A stretch of DNA of 49,608 bases from JAOUEE01 sp051011595 (GTDB lineage Bacteria; Actinomycetota; Acidimicrobiia; Acidimicrobiales; SHLQ01), in assembly GCA_051011595.1 (NCBI GenBank), contig JBPCTQ010000384.1, positions 1 through 49,608 of the forward strand, in the 5' to 3' direction. A program made the translations under genes and the position numbers. The notes below the pieces were generated by a model. That model saw nothing but the letters and a program-made list of their open reading frames with translations. It made no database searches and had not been told where the DNA came from. Shown piece after piece: positions 1 through 8,624 of this stretch. Numbering within the stretch: the first letter of the stretch is position 1; each line of letters starts with the position of its first letter.

Positions 1-481
1 TGTGGCTGCCGCCGGCTGATTCGGGTTCGGGTGCCGCCGTGGTGGTGGGCGCTGCTTCGGGTTCGGGTGCCGCCGTGGTGGTGGGCGCTGCTTCAGGTTC
101 GGGTGCCGCCGTAGTGGTGGGCGCTGCTTCGGGTTCGGGTGCCGCCGTGGTGGTGGGCGCCGCCGTGGTCGTGGGTGCTGCTTCGGGGGTGTCGGCGGGT
201 GCTGGCGCCGCCGGCCCGTTGCCCCGCAGCCGGAGCTGCTGGCCGATGAGAATGAGGTCGGGATCGGCGATGTTGTTGGCCGAGACCAGTGCGTCCACGG
301 TCGTGTTGTTGGCCTGGGCCAGGCTCCACAACGTGTCGCCCTTCTTCACCGTGTAGGTGCCACCGGCCATCTGACCGGCCAGGGCCGCGACGGCCAATGC
401 AGCCGGCACCACCATCCGGCGTCGGGACCGGGTCCCCGCGGGTGTGGTTGTGTGGGTTGGAGTGACGTCAGAACGTGACAA
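1..481 (-). CDS. LysM-domain cell-wall protein, C-terminus beyond window
   Basis: This is a secreted or wall-bound peptidoglycan-binding protein; only its first 160 codons are in the window. The N-terminus is basic (an RSRRR stretch) and is followed by a short hydrophobic run (VPAALAVAALAG), like a signal peptide or membrane anchor. One LysM domain follows at about residues 43-90, recognisable by YTVKKGDTLWSLAQ, then NNIADPDLILIGQQLRL. After it comes a Pro/Ala/Thr/Glu linker built from 12-residue repeats that reaches the window edge. I chose the TTG start at 479-481 because AAGGA lies 8 nt upstream; an ATG 24 codons later is the alternative. The missing C-terminus could carry a hydrolase or transglycosylase domain, which cannot be judged here. 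The LysM call is firm; the start is less so. Confidence 0.75.
   Translation of the reverse strand, partial: MSRSDVTPTHTTTPAGTRSRRRMVVPAALAVAALAGQMAGGTYTVKKGDTLWSLAQANNTTVDALVSANNIADPDLILIGQQLRLRGNGPAAPAPADTPEAAPTTTAAPTTTAAPEPEAAPTTTAAPEPEAAPTTTAAPEPEAAPTTTAAPEPESAGGSH
23..190. repeat. 36-bp tandem repeat in the LysM protein linker
   Basis: A 36-bp unit recurs with exact period (unit starts at 23, 59, 95 and 131), followed by a partial degenerate unit. Read on the minus strand it encodes EAAPTTTAAPEP. Units differ only by a few silent changes, so the copy number is probably variable between strains. Confidence 0.85.
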
Positions 482-570
482 AACAGTCGTCCTTTTCGGG
501 GCACTCCGCCCGCCGCGCGGCCAAGACTAGCGACCGTCGGCGCGAATCCCACCACCGTCGGTGATGCAAC

Positions 571-702
571 CCGGCGTTGATGTGGCGCGAGGCCGCTCGG
601 CGTCGAGGCGACCCGGCGTTGATGTGGCCTGAGGCCGATCGACGGCGACGCTCAGCCGGCGTCGATGTGGCGTGAGGCCGATCGTCGTTCGGCGTCGAGG
701 CG
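571..702. repeat. three imperfect copies of the thyX 3' end
   Basis: Three related units of about 40 bp start near 571, 613 and 656 (core CCGGCGTTGATGTGGC). The copy at 656-702 is coding and specifies the last residues and stop of the ThyX-like protein. The other two lie downstream, outside any gene. They look like degraded duplications of that gene end. Confidence 0.75.
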
Positions 703-2274
703 ACCGAGGGTGGGTTCGACGGAGTGATCGACGAACGACATCATCTCGGCGATGGCTTTGTGGCCGGCCTGCTCAGCGATCAGTCGGTGCATGTGTTGGC
801 ACACGTCGCGGTACGCCGGGTGGCCCTGCGGAGTGGTGCGCAACTCGAGCATGTGCATGGCCTCGCGCGCATTCAGCTGCATGAGGAACCGGACCTTGTA
901 GGCCAACGACACTGCGTACACCGCCTGCTCCGGGAAGTGCTCGTCGAGCACATCGTGGAGTTCGGCCGAACGGCCCATTGCCTCGTCGAAGGCACCGGTC
1001 TGGCCGGCCACGTCGACTTCGGGCGGTCGGGTGTAGCCGTGGTGGGGGGTGAGCCGCTGCCACTCGATGGTGAGCATCCGGTGACGTTGGAGGTCCCGGA
1101 ATGCGCCGTAGTCGGCCAGGACATCGAAACGGTAGGCCGGTCGTTCGAGGCCTCGGCCCGGTTTGTGGCGGCGGTTCTTGCGATTGCCCACGTAGGCCCG
1201 CATGACGGCCAGGCGATCATCGACCGACATGGCGCGAACCCGTTGTTCGATCTGGCGTTCGGGCAGGTCGAGATGGGGATAGAGCATGGCCGCCACCAGC
1301 TTGACCTCGGCATCGGGGTCGAAGTCGAGCAGCTCGACGGTGGCGGCGGGCAGCGGCGCAGGCTGATCGGCGAACAACTCGCCCGTGATGGCGGTCATGG
1401 CCTCCCGGGTGTCGTCCATGTATTCGCTGGTGACCAGACCCCGGTCGGGCAGGTCGACGCGCTTCAAGAAGCTGGGGATCACCTTGCGCAACTCGGTGAG
1501 CATGAGGTCGGCGTAGCTGCGGGATTCGGGGAGCGGGTGCGATCGCATGCGCAACAACAGCGCCTCGTAGGCCTGGCCCGATCCGTAGATGCCCACGTTC
1601 GACAACGACGCGGCGGGCAGCACACCTCTGACCGAGTCGAAGGCCCGAGCCCGGATGGCCGTGTGATACACGGTGTCGGGGTCGGCGGGATCCTTGGGTA
1701 CGTGGTCTCGGTAGAAGTCGACCATGGCCGGCACCAACTCGCTGTAGGAGTCGAAGATGCGATCCATGTCGCCCACGTATCGGGTGCCCAGGGCCGAGGC
1801 GAGGATCTCGGGGTCTCGGTAGTACCGATACCGTCCCCCGAGCCGCTTGTCGTAGCTGATGTAGCGGGTCGACTGTTCGAGGTACGACGCCAGCCGCCCC
1901 CACTCCAGCACCTTGGTGAGCACGTTGGAGGCCTGCTCGCAGGCCAGGTGCACCCCTCCCAGTTGGGCCACGCTGTCGTCGCCGTACTGGAAGAACACCC
2001 GGTCGTAGAGTTCCTCGGCTCGACGCAGACCGATGGTGGCGTCGATGGACTCGTCGCCGCTGATGTCGAGGTCGCCGACGAACTCCTTCAGGAAGAGCCG
2101 CCGCAAGCTCAGCGACGAACGCGAGTACCGGGCGAAGAGGGCGCCTTTGACCACCTCGGGCAGGTTGACCAGGGCGAAAACGGGCTGGTCGAGGTTGGTG
2201 AAGTACCGACGGAGGATGTCGGCTTCGTCCTCGGTGAATTCCTCGGCGACATAGGCAGTCACGGGCTCAGACAC
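652..2274 (-). CDS. thyX: divergent two-domain FAD-dependent thymidylate synthase (ThyX-like)
   Basis: The family makes dTMP from dUMP using FAD, NADPH and methylenetetrahydrofolate. At 540 aa this protein is about twice the length of classical ThyX. An N-terminal copy (to about residue 240) has GDDSVAQLGG (98-107) and WGRLASYLEQSTR (125-137), which aligns with the ThyX signature RHR-X7-S-x-R but has Trp-Gly in place of the first Arg-His. A C-terminal copy keeps RHR (397-399) and a NAREAMHMLELR tail typical of the ThyX end, but lacks the signature Ser. The two halves therefore seem to share one signature. The GTG start at 2274 follows GGAGAAGG at good spacing and precedes SEPVTAYVAEEF; a longer frame reaches 2370 but overlaps the upstream M20 gene. 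Superfamily assignment is good; activity is unproven. Confidence 0.7.
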   Translation of the reverse strand: MSEPVTAYVAEEFTEDEADILRRYFTNLDQPVFALVNLPEVVKGALFARYSRSSLSLRRLFLKEFVGDLDISGDESIDATIGLRRAEELYDRVFFQYGDDSVAQLGGVHLACEQASNVLTKVLEWGRLASYLEQSTRYISYDKRLGGRYRYYRDPEILASALGTRYVGDMDRIFDSYSELVPAMVDFYRDHVPKDPADPDTVYHTAIRARAFDSVRGVLPAASLSNVGIYGSGQAYEALLLRMRSHPLPESRSYADLMLTELRKVIPSFLKRVDLPDRGLVTSEYMDDTREAMTAITGELFADQPAPLPAATVELLDFDPDAEVKLVAAMLYPHLDLPERQIEQRVRAMSVDDRLAVMRAYVGNRKNRRHKPGRGLERPAYRFDVLADYGAFRDLQRHRMLTIEWQRLTPHHGYTRPPEVDVAGQTGAFDEAMGRSAELHDVLDEHFPEQAVYAVSLAYKVRFLMQLNAREAMHMLELRTTPQGHPAYRDVCQHMHRLIAEQAGHKAIAEMMSFVDHSVEPTLGRLDAERRSASRHIDAG

Positions 2275-2341
2275 TAGGGCCTTCTCCCCGACCGGCCGCG
2301 GACACCTGATGGGCCGAATCCGGGCCCGGCGGTGCGACCCC

Positions 2342-3526
2342 TCACGGCTGGTGGGCGGACTGCACGGCATCGACGATGCTCGGGTCGGCCCAGAGGTCGA
2401 TGATGGTCATGGCCATGGCCTTGGCGCCGTCGACAACGGCCTGGTCGCCGTGTTCGGAGCGGGCGTGGTCGGCGAATTCGGGGGTGTGGATCGGTGACCC
2501 GTCGGGTGCCACCTTGATCATGGGGTGGATCGACGGGACCGCATGGCTGACGTTGCCCATGTCGGTGCTGCCCACCACGGTTTCGGTGCGAGTCGGCCGG
2601 ACGACCGTGCGGCCCAACGTCTGGGCATTGGCGGCGTAGCAGTTCAGCAACGGATCGTTGTCGATCATGTCGGCGTAGGCCGGCTCTTCCCAGTGGTGGG
2701 TCATGTCGCAGCCGCTCGCATCGGCACCGGCCTGAAGGGCGCGCAGCACACGCTCCTTCAGGGGTTCGAGCGACGCCAGGGTCGGGCTGCGGACATACCA
2801 TTCGGCGGCCGCCCGAGCCGGCACGATGTTCGGCTTGTCGCCGGCATCGGTGAAGATGCCGTGGATGCGCTCCTCGGGGAGGATGTGCTGGCGCAGTGCG
2901 GCCACGTTGTTGTAGCCGAGCACCGCCGCGTCGAGGGCGTTCCGGCCCTGTTCGGGGGCGGCTGCGGCGTGGGCGGCCGCGCCGGTGTAGGTCACCTGCA
3001 GTCGCTGGATGGCGATGGTGCTCATGGTCGCCAGCTCGAAGGCCGCCGGGTGCACCATCATGGCGGCGTCGATGCCGTCGAATGCGCCGCGGTCGATCAT
3101 GTACACCTTGCCGCCGCCGCCTTCTTCGGCCGGTGTGCCGAGGATGGTGACTCGCCCGCCCAGCTCCTCGGCCAGGCTGGCGGCGGCCAGGCCGGCGCCC
3201 AGTCCGGCCGCAGCGATGATGTTGTGGCCGCAGCCGTGGCCCAGACCCGGCAGTGCGTCGTACTCACAGCACACCGCGATGTTGGGTCCTTCGGTACCGA
3301 CCGACGCCACGAACGCGGTGTCGAGGTCGAAGGCCGATCTCTCGACCTCGATTCCCTGGTTCTCGATGGCGTCGGTGAGAACCTGGTGGGCGTGGACCTC
3401 GGCGAAGCCCAGCTCGGGGTGATCGTGGATGTCGTGGGAGATGTCGATCAGGGTGGCGGAGTGTCGATCGACGAAGTCGGCGGCGCGTGCTTTGGCCGCG
3501 GAGGTGTTCTCGTCGACGGCGCCCAT
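2342..3526 (-). CDS. M20 family metallopeptidase / amidohydrolase
   Basis: A 394-aa zinc amidohydrolase of the M20 (M20D, AbgB/PM20D2-like) group, which cleaves small peptides or N-acyl and aminobenzoyl-glutamate conjugates in the cytoplasm. Metal-site motifs are visible: CCEYDALPGLGHGCGHN supplies the early Asp/His ligands, and GTPAEEGGGGK has the catalytic Glu pair. The central region (about 185-300) fits the dimerisation lid domain. There is no signal peptide. It ends 67 bp before thyX on the same strand and may be co-transcribed with it, without an obvious functional link. The ATG has a TAGGCT box 6 nt upstream, consistent with a leaderless message. The natural substrate cannot be read from the sequence. 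Confidence 0.88.
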   Translation of the reverse strand: MGAVDENTSAAKARAADFVDRHSATLIDISHDIHDHPELGFAEVHAHQVLTDAIENQGIEVERSAFDLDTAFVASVGTEGPNIAVCCEYDALPGLGHGCGHNIIAAAGLGAGLAAASLAEELGGRVTILGTPAEEGGGGKVYMIDRGAFDGIDAAMMVHPAAFELATMSTIAIQRLQVTYTGAAAHAAAAPEQGRNALDAAVLGYNNVAALRQHILPEERIHGIFTDAGDKPNIVPARAAAEWYVRSPTLASLEPLKERVLRALQAGADASGCDMTHHWEEPAYADMIDNDPLLNCYAANAQTLGRTVVRPTRTETVVGSTDMGNVSHAVPSIHPMIKVAPDGSPIHTPEFADHARSEHGDQAVVDGAKAMAMTIIDLWADPSIVDAVQSAHQP

Positions 3527-3532
3527 CGGGAC

Positions 3533-3538
3533 AGCCTA
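3533..3538 (-). promoter_or_regulatory. -10 box (TAGGCT) for the M20 peptidase gene
   Basis: TAGGCT reads on the minus strand 6 nt before the ATG at 3526, leaving no room for a ribosome binding site. It matches the TANNNT-N5-9-start pattern seen throughout the window. Confidence 0.45.
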
Positions 3539-3591
3539 TTTCTCCCGAACCGGGTATGCCGACCCCTGCCTTGTCGAGCGAACGGAGTGCG

Positions 3592-4197
3592 TCAGATGAC
3601 CACGGTGAGGGCGTCGGGTTCGACGGCGATCTCCAGGGTGTTCGACCTCCACTCCACCCGACCATCGAGGCGAATGGTCACCGGACGGGAGAACTCCCAC
3701 GAGCCGTCGGTGATCCGTCGTTGTCTGATGTCGGGGTGCGGAACATGGGTGCCGCTGGGGAGCCGACGTCGGGCCTTCCAACGATCCGACCACGACAGGT
3801 CGGCCTCGATGGCGTCGAGCCGTCCATCGTTGGGATGGGCCCGGGGGGCGAGATTCCAGGATCCGAGGAAGGCCGCATTCATCACCGCCAGCGATGGGCC
3901 CGTCCACGCCGGCCGCCGCGCCACACAATGAGCCACGAACCACTTCGATTGGTCGTCGACTTGGGCTCGTCCGATGTCGACTTGCAGCGTCACCACATCG
4001 GGCCCGTCGAGACGGGAGCCGCCCTCGCGCCCACCGAGGGTTCGCCACAGGTCACCCCCGGTCAGCCCCACCACCGGTGGTTCTTGGCCTTGTCGGCGAG
4101 CCGCATCGACCAGGGCACCGGCCTCTTCGTCGGTGGCCACCACCACGTCTGGCGATCCGCCCGCGGCACCCCAGTCCTGACCTTTGCGCGCCGTCAC
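3592..4197 (-). CDS. diacylglycerol kinase-like C-terminal domain protein
   Basis: A 201-aa protein whose second half (about 105-201) resembles the C-terminal beta-sandwich of the YegS/DgkB lipid kinase family: MNAAFLGSWNLAPRAHPNDG, then LD, then a final IAVEPDALTVV strand. The first half is much shorter than a kinase catalytic domain. It has a GLTGGDLWRTLGG segment but no standard GGDGT, so phosphotransfer activity is doubtful. The GTG start overlaps the helY stop as GTGA, so translation is probably coupled. It is the last gene of the tatA-tatC-helY unit. It could be a lipid-binding or degenerate kinase domain; the role is unknown. Confidence 0.65.
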   Translation of the reverse strand: MTARKGQDWGAAGGSPDVVVATDEEAGALVDAARRQGQEPPVVGLTGGDLWRTLGGREGGSRLDGPDVVTLQVDIGRAQVDDQSKWFVAHCVARRPAWTGPSLAVMNAAFLGSWNLAPRAHPNDGRLDAIEADLSWSDRWKARRRLPSGTHVPHPDIRQRRITDGSWEFSRPVTIRLDGRVEWRSNTLEIAVEPDALTVVI

Positions 4198-6737
4198 GAT
4201 GCGGTGGCCTCTTCGTCGTCGTCCTCCTCACCGTCGTCGAGCGCGGTGGACACCGCCACCACCCCCCGGTGCAGGGCGTCGGCGGCCTCGCGAGCGACGG
4301 TTGCGGTGGAACGCCGGTCGATCACGTGGCCGAGCTGATGGAGCAGGTCGACGAGCTGTTTGATGTTGCGCACGAAGTCACCACCCGACAGGAAGTCCAT
4401 GTCGAGGAAGTCCTCGAGGTCCTGGCCGGCGGTCCATGCGTGCACCACGGCGAACAGTGTCGGATCGGGCAACGCACTCGGGGGGAGACCGTGGTGGTCT
4501 TCGAGAGCCTGCAGATCGCGGGCCAGCCGTTCGAGCGTACCCGCCCGTTTGCGGGCATCCGGTGAAGGAAACCATGGTGCCGGGGGCGGTTCGGAGCTGC
4601 GGTGTTCGTAGGTGAGGCACGACACCAGCCCGGCGAGGGTGGGCGGGTCGAGGTCGTCGAATATCTGGGCATCAACGGCGAGGCTGATCAGAAGGTCGCG
4701 TTCGTGATAGATCCCCCGCAGCCGGTGACCGGCGGGTGTGAGCTCCCATCCGTCGATGTGTTCGGTGTCGGTCAGGACCTCCATCACGGCGCGGAACTGC
4801 TCGTCGAGTGACCCGGCGCGTCGTTCGATGGCCGCTTCCAGGCGCATGATCTCCCGGTCGAGGCGGTCGTGGCCGGCGAGCAGTTCGCGTTCGTCGGTCG
4901 GCGAGGTCGCCGACTCGTCTCGGCGCACCGTGGCCCGACGGAAGCGGGATGTCCGGAGGCGCCGGGCTGCTTCCTCCTGAAACCCGGTGTGGCCCGGTTC
5001 GTACGGTGCCGGGAGCTCGATGACCCCCACCACTTCCGGTGAGGTGATGAACTGGCTCTGGTCGAACACCTCGACGTTGCCGTCTCCATCGACGACCCTG
5101 ACCTTCACCCGGCCTCGACCCCGGTAGGCCACCGACAACACGACACCTCGGTCCAGCTCGGGGAGGTCGTCGACCACTTCGCCGGGCTGGAGGCGACTGA
5201 GCGTGTCGGTGAGATCGTCGTCCGGGGTGTCGTCGTGGGTCAAACGGTCCCGGACGGCGTCGACCTCACCGAGCTCCTCGGCGACCTCGTCGCGGTGCTG
5301 GCGGGTGCGCTCGAGATCGGTGGTGAGGCGCTCGAGGGTCCGTTCGGTCTGGAATTGGGCGAAGGAACGACTCAGCAGGAGCCGAGCCTGGTCTTCCTCG
5401 TAACGAAAGACCAGGTTGGCCGCCATGTTGTAGGTGGGGCGAAAGGCCGACCGCAGCTCGAACTGGCGCGACCGGGCCAACGCGGCCACGTCGTCGAAGG
5501 GTACGAACGGCGACCACAACACAACTGCGGTCCCCAGGTCGTCGATCCCTCGTCTACCCGCTCGACCGGTGAGCTGGGTGAATTGCCCGGGTGTGAGCAT
5601 CTCGTGGGTCTCACCGGTGAACTTCGACAGCTTCTCGATGATGACCGACCGGGCCGGCATGTTGATGCCCAGAGCCAGTGTTTCGGTGGCGAACACCACC
5701 TTCACCAGGCCCTCGGCGAAACAAGCCTCCACGGCTTCCTTGAAGGCCGGCACCATCCCGGCATGGTGGGCGGCCACTCCTGCGCCGAGGGCCCGTTTCA
5801 GGCGGGCGAATCCGAGTACCTCGAGGTCGGCCGGCGACAGGTGGCGTACCCGTTCGGCGAGGATGCGATCGATCTCGCTTCGCTCGTCGGTGGTGGTGAG
5901 GTCCAGGCCGGCGTCGAGGCAATGCTGCATGCTGTCGTCGCAGGCGGCTCGGCTGAAGATGAAATAGATCGCAGGTAACAGATCGAGCTTCTGCATACGT
6001 TGGACCAACTCGACCCGCCGGGGGGTGTAGTAGCGGCGGCGAGGGCCTCCCCTCCCCCGTCGGCTGGGGGTGGGATCGAATCGGTAGCCCTCACGATTGG
6101 GTCGGCGCTTGACCAGCGTGGGAATGAGGTGGGGTCGCGGTGTGCGTCGTTCGCCGATGGCGTAGAGGTGCTGGAGCTCGACGGGCCGTTTGGTCTCCAC
6201 CACGCAGTCGGTTCGGCCCCGGACCGAGCTCATCCAGTCGGCCAGTTCGTCGGCGTTGGACACCGTGGCCGACAGACCGACGAGCAGGACCGACTTCGGG
6301 AGGTGGATGATGACCTCCTCCCACACTGGTCCGCGGTACGTGTCCTGCAGGAAGTGGATCTCGTCGAGAATCACACAACCCAGATCATCGAGAGCCGACG
6401 AGCGGGCATAGATCATGTTGCGCAGCACCTCGGTGGTCATCACCACCACCGGCGCCGACGGGTTGATGGCATTGTCGCCGGTGAGCAGCCCGACCATTTC
6501 CGGGCCCAGAGCACTGCGCAGGTCGTGGAACTTCTGGTTGCTGAGGGCCTTGATCGGGGTGGTGTAGAAGGTGCGCTCCGAGCGGCTCAGCGCCTGATCG
6601 ATGGCGTGTTCGGCCACCACCGTCTTGCCCGAGCCGGTGGGAGCGGCCACCAGCACCGATCGCCGTCGGCTGATGGACTCGATCGCCTGTTGTTGGAAGC
6701 GGTCGAGCTCGAAGTCGTGAACCACCAGCTTGGTCAT
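4194..6737 (-). CDS. helY: Ski2/Mtr4-like DEAD/DEAH helicase HelY
   Basis: A superfamily 2 RNA helicase of about 847 aa that probably acts in RNA turnover or structured RNA metabolism. Visible motifs in order are the Q-motif region near the start, Walker A (APTGSGKT), motif II (DEIH), motif III (SAT), the helicase C domain with TLALGINMPARSV and QLTGRAGRRG, then a long arch-like insert and a C-terminal DSHCT-like helical region. This is the size and layout of mycobacterial HelY. Gene order (tatA, tatC, helY) is also that of Mycobacterium tuberculosis. The frame is open to 6794, but the ATG at 6737 (MTKLVVHDFELDRFQ) is preferred because it avoids overlapping tatC and gives the usual short N-terminus. 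Confidence 0.9.
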   Translation of the reverse strand: MTKLVVHDFELDRFQQQAIESISRRRSVLVAAPTGSGKTVVAEHAIDQALSRSERTFYTTPIKALSNQKFHDLRSALGPEMVGLLTGDNAINPSAPVVVMTTEVLRNMIYARSSALDDLGCVILDEIHFLQDTYRGPVWEEVIIHLPKSVLLVGLSATVSNADELADWMSSVRGRTDCVVETKRPVELQHLYAIGERRTPRPHLIPTLVKRRPNREGYRFDPTPSRRGRGGPRRRYYTPRRVELVQRMQKLDLLPAIYFIFSRAACDDSMQHCLDAGLDLTTTDERSEIDRILAERVRHLSPADLEVLGFARLKRALGAGVAAHHAGMVPAFKEAVEACFAEGLVKVVFATETLALGINMPARSVIIEKLSKFTGETHEMLTPGQFTQLTGRAGRRGIDDLGTAVVLWSPFVPFDDVAALARSRQFELRSAFRPTYNMAANLVFRYEEDQARLLLSRSFAQFQTERTLERLTTDLERTRQHRDEVAEELGEVDAVRDRLTHDDTPDDDLTDTLSRLQPGEVVDDLPELDRGVVLSVAYRGRGRVKVRVVDGDGNVEVFDQSQFITSPEVVGVIELPAPYEPGHTGFQEEAARRLRTSRFRRATVRRDESATSPTDERELLAGHDRLDREIMRLEAAIERRAGSLDEQFRAVMEVLTDTEHIDGWELTPAGHRLRGIYHERDLLISLAVDAQIFDDLDPPTLAGLVSCLTYEHRSSEPPPAPWFPSPDARKRAGTLERLARDLQALEDHHGLPPSALPDPTLFAVVHAWTAGQDLEDFLDMDFLSGGDFVRNIKQLVDLLHQLGHVIDRRSTATVAREAADALHRGVVAVSTALDDGEEDDDEEATAS

Positions 6738-6777
6738 GGTCGAGCCCGGCCCGACCGGGAGATGACAGGTTGGCCGC

Positions 6778-7581
6778 TCACTCGACGGCGACACGTCGCT
6801 TCCGCTCGCGGCGCCGACGAAGCATGCCGAACAGGATGGCGATCTCGTAGAAGAGGTACATGGGAACTGACAGCACGATCAAGGTGATGGGGTCGCCGGA
6901 AGGGGTGATCACCGCCACGAGGGTGACGATGCCCACCACGGCGTAGGGGCGGTTCTTGCTCAGAGTGCGGTAGTCGAGCAAGCCCGCCATCTGCAGGAAG
7001 ATCAACAGGATGGGGAACTGGAACCCGAGCCCGAACGCCAACATCATCTTGGTCACGAAGCTCAGATACGGCTTCGGTGAGAAGAGGGCCTCGAGGTTCT
7101 CGCCGCCGATGTTGGTCAAGAAGTCGAGCGCCCGAGGGATGCTCCAGTAGGCCAGCGCCGTACCGAGGAAGAACAACAGCGCACCCGACACCACGAAGGG
7201 AATGGCGTAGCGCTTCTCGTGGGGGTACAGCCCAGGGGTGATGAAACGCCATGCCTGCCACAAGATGACCGGGATGGCCAGGGCGATGCCGCCGTACCCG
7301 GCCACAGTGAGCCGGGTGGAGAACTCTTCGAGGGGGTCCCGCGTGACCAGCACACAGCTTTCCTGGGTGAGCAGGCCTTCGCCGGTGGTCGCCTGTTCGG
7401 CGTCAGTGGGCAGGGTGTCGCAGTACGGCCTGACCAACAGCTCGAAGATCTGGTCGTAGAAGATCCAGCACACCAGGGCACCCGCGGTGATGGCCAGCAC
7501 CGACTTGATGAGACGACCGCGGAGTTCGGTGAGGTGCTCCACCAGGGACATGCGACCTTCGACGGCCTCGGTGTCGGTCAT
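6778..7581 (-). CDS. tatC: twin-arginine translocase subunit TatC
   Basis: The 267-aa core membrane component of the Tat pathway, which recognises twin-arginine signal peptides and exports folded proteins. The N-terminus SLVEHLTELRGRLI is the diagnostic TatC motif. Six hydrophobic segments follow, with the typical F-x-T-K-M-L-A-F-G-L-G-F-Q-F-P signature around residues 165-180. The C-terminus is short and strongly basic (RRRRERKRR). It lies 6 bp downstream of tatA and 40 bp before helY on the same strand, so the three genes are almost certainly one operon. A long periplasmic loop (about 45-90) containing two Cys residues is slightly larger than usual. Confidence 0.95.
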   Translation of the reverse strand: MTDTEAVEGRMSLVEHLTELRGRLIKSVLAITAGALVCWIFYDQIFELLVRPYCDTLPTDAEQATTGEGLLTQESCVLVTRDPLEEFSTRLTVAGYGGIALAIPVILWQAWRFITPGLYPHEKRYAIPFVVSGALLFFLGTALAYWSIPRALDFLTNIGGENLEALFSPKPYLSFVTKMMLAFGLGFQFPILLIFLQMAGLLDYRTLSKNRPYAVVGIVTLVAVITPSGDPITLIVLSVPMYLFYEIAILFGMLRRRRERKRRVAVE

Positions 7582-7587
7582 CTCCGA

Positions 7588-8070
7588 TCAGAGGTCGCCA
7601 TCGACGGCATCCGGAGCGAGCTCGTCCGGATCGTCGGTGGTGTCGGCCTGGTCGGCGGTGGTGTCGGCCTGGTCGGCGGTGGTGTCGGCCAGGTCGGCGA
7701 CGTTGGGAGCATCCGCCGCGGCGGGGTCGAATCCGTTTCGGACACCCAGGTCCTCGTCGCCGTCGGTGCCGACCGTGGCGGCCGCGCCGGCCGCCGAACC
7801 GGTCACCAGCCGACGACTCCGCTCTCGGCGATCGGCTTCGTCGTCGGCGGCGGCGGTCGTTTCGGGATCGGTCTCAGAGGTGGCGGAGGACTCGAGTGAC
7901 ACGTCGTCCATCGCCGCCTTCATCTCGTTCTGGAAACCCGACGAGATGCGTTTGAGCTCACCGATGGCCTGGCCGACCTGGCGGGCAGCCGTTGGCAGTC
8001 GGCTCGGTCCGAGGACCACGAGCGCCACCACCAAGATGATGAGGATCTCTCCTCCTCCGAGGTTGCCCAT
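7588..8070 (-). CDS. tatA: TatA/TatB-family translocase protein with acidic repeat tail
   Basis: A 160-aa Tat pore or adaptor subunit. It has one N-terminal membrane helix (GGGEILIILVVALVVLGPSRLP), the FG-like hinge and then an amphipathic helix (RQVGQAIGELKR), as in TatA/TatB. Its length and the Pro in the hinge (VLGPSRLP) lean towards TatB, but gene order next to tatC matches actinobacterial tatA; the window cannot settle which. The C-terminal 100 residues are acidic and low-complexity, with a 7-residue repeat DTTADQA. The ATG sits 6 nt after a TAGACT box, so the operon head appears leaderless. Confidence 0.88.
   Translation of the reverse strand: MGNLGGGEILIILVVALVVLGPSRLPTAARQVGQAIGELKRISSGFQNEMKAAMDDVSLESSATSETDPETTAAADDEADRRERSRRLVTGSAAGAAATVGTDGDEDLGVRNGFDPAAADAPNVADLADTTADQADTTADQADTTDDPDELAPDAVDGDL
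7632..7700. repeat. 21-bp tandem repeat in tatA tail
   Basis: The 21-bp unit starts at 7639, 7660 and 7681 and encodes DTTADQA on the minus strand. It is in frame, nearly identical between units, and likely to vary in copy number. Confidence 0.8.
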
Positions 8071-8076
8071 GGCCGG

Positions 8077-8082
8077 AGTCTA
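8077..8082 (-). promoter_or_regulatory. -10 box (TAGACT) for tatA-tatC-helY
   Basis: TAGACT on the minus strand lies 6 nt before the tatA ATG. No Shine-Dalgarno sequence fits between them, suggesting a leaderless transcript. Confidence 0.5.
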
Positions 8083-8125
8083 CTGAGCGCCGGGTGGAGT
8101 CGGTGAGCACACCGACCGACCCGCG

Positions 8126-8464
8126 TCAGCGCTGGCTGCTGATGCTGTCGAGCGCTTGGAGCAATCGACCTTCGTCTTGCAGCACCGCATGGAAGTCGAT
8201 GATGTCGTCATGATCGATGGGTTTGCCGCTCATGGGGCGTTCGTGCAGTTCGGCGGGCAGGGTCCAGGTGTCGAGATGTACACCCGAGGCAACCAGCAGG
8301 TCCACGGTGCGGGGTTCAGCCGGCTTCACCACCGTCATGTCGCACATGGGGCACCGGAACGAGTAGTCGCCCCGATCATCGTCGAGGCAGACCCGGACTC
8401 GGACGTCCTCGGTGGTCAGCTCGACATCTCCGCAGCTGGGGCATGTGGCCCGAATGGTTGCCAT
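8126..8464 (-). CDS. small zinc-ribbon protein, unknown function
   Basis: A 112-aa protein. Residues 1-50 contain two CxxC knuckles (CPSC and CPMC) about 30 residues apart, which fits a zinc ribbon. The remainder is mixed alpha/beta without a family I recognise. It contains no membrane segment. It stands just upstream of tatA on the same strand, separated by 55 bp that hold the tatA promoter, so it is probably its own unit. A weak AGGAGG is 12 nt before the ATG. It could be a nucleic-acid-binding or adaptor protein. Confidence 0.7.
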   Translation of the reverse strand: MATIRATCPSCGDVELTTEDVRVRVCLDDDRGDYSFRCPMCDMTVVKPAEPRTVDLLVASGVHLDTWTLPAELHERPMSGKPIDHDDIIDFHAVLQDEGRLLQALDSISSQR

Positions 8465-8624
8465 TGGCTCGAAGGCCCTCCTCGTGTCCCCTCTTTGATC
8501 GGCAGGTCGAGGCCCGGCCTTAACGGGTCGAATGGCCCGACCCGATGGTTCGTTCGACTGTGTTTGCCCACGTCGGGGCCTTGAGTCGACGTGTTCGTCA
8601 GATGGCGGCCGGCGGGTCGAGGGC

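Noticed and set aside
39..356. A plus-strand frame rich in Ala/Gly/Val repeats at the window start
   Set aside because: It is the reverse of the LysM protein linker repeats; the LysM domain on the minus strand fixes the real gene.
724..2277. A 517-codon plus-strand frame opposite thyX
   Set aside because: It is antisense to a gene with clear family motifs; long antisense frames are expected in DNA with such high GC3, and its protein shows no domain.
2525..3931. A 468-codon plus-strand frame across the M20 gene
   Set aside because: It runs over the M20 metal motifs in antisense and into the next gene; no recognisable domain.
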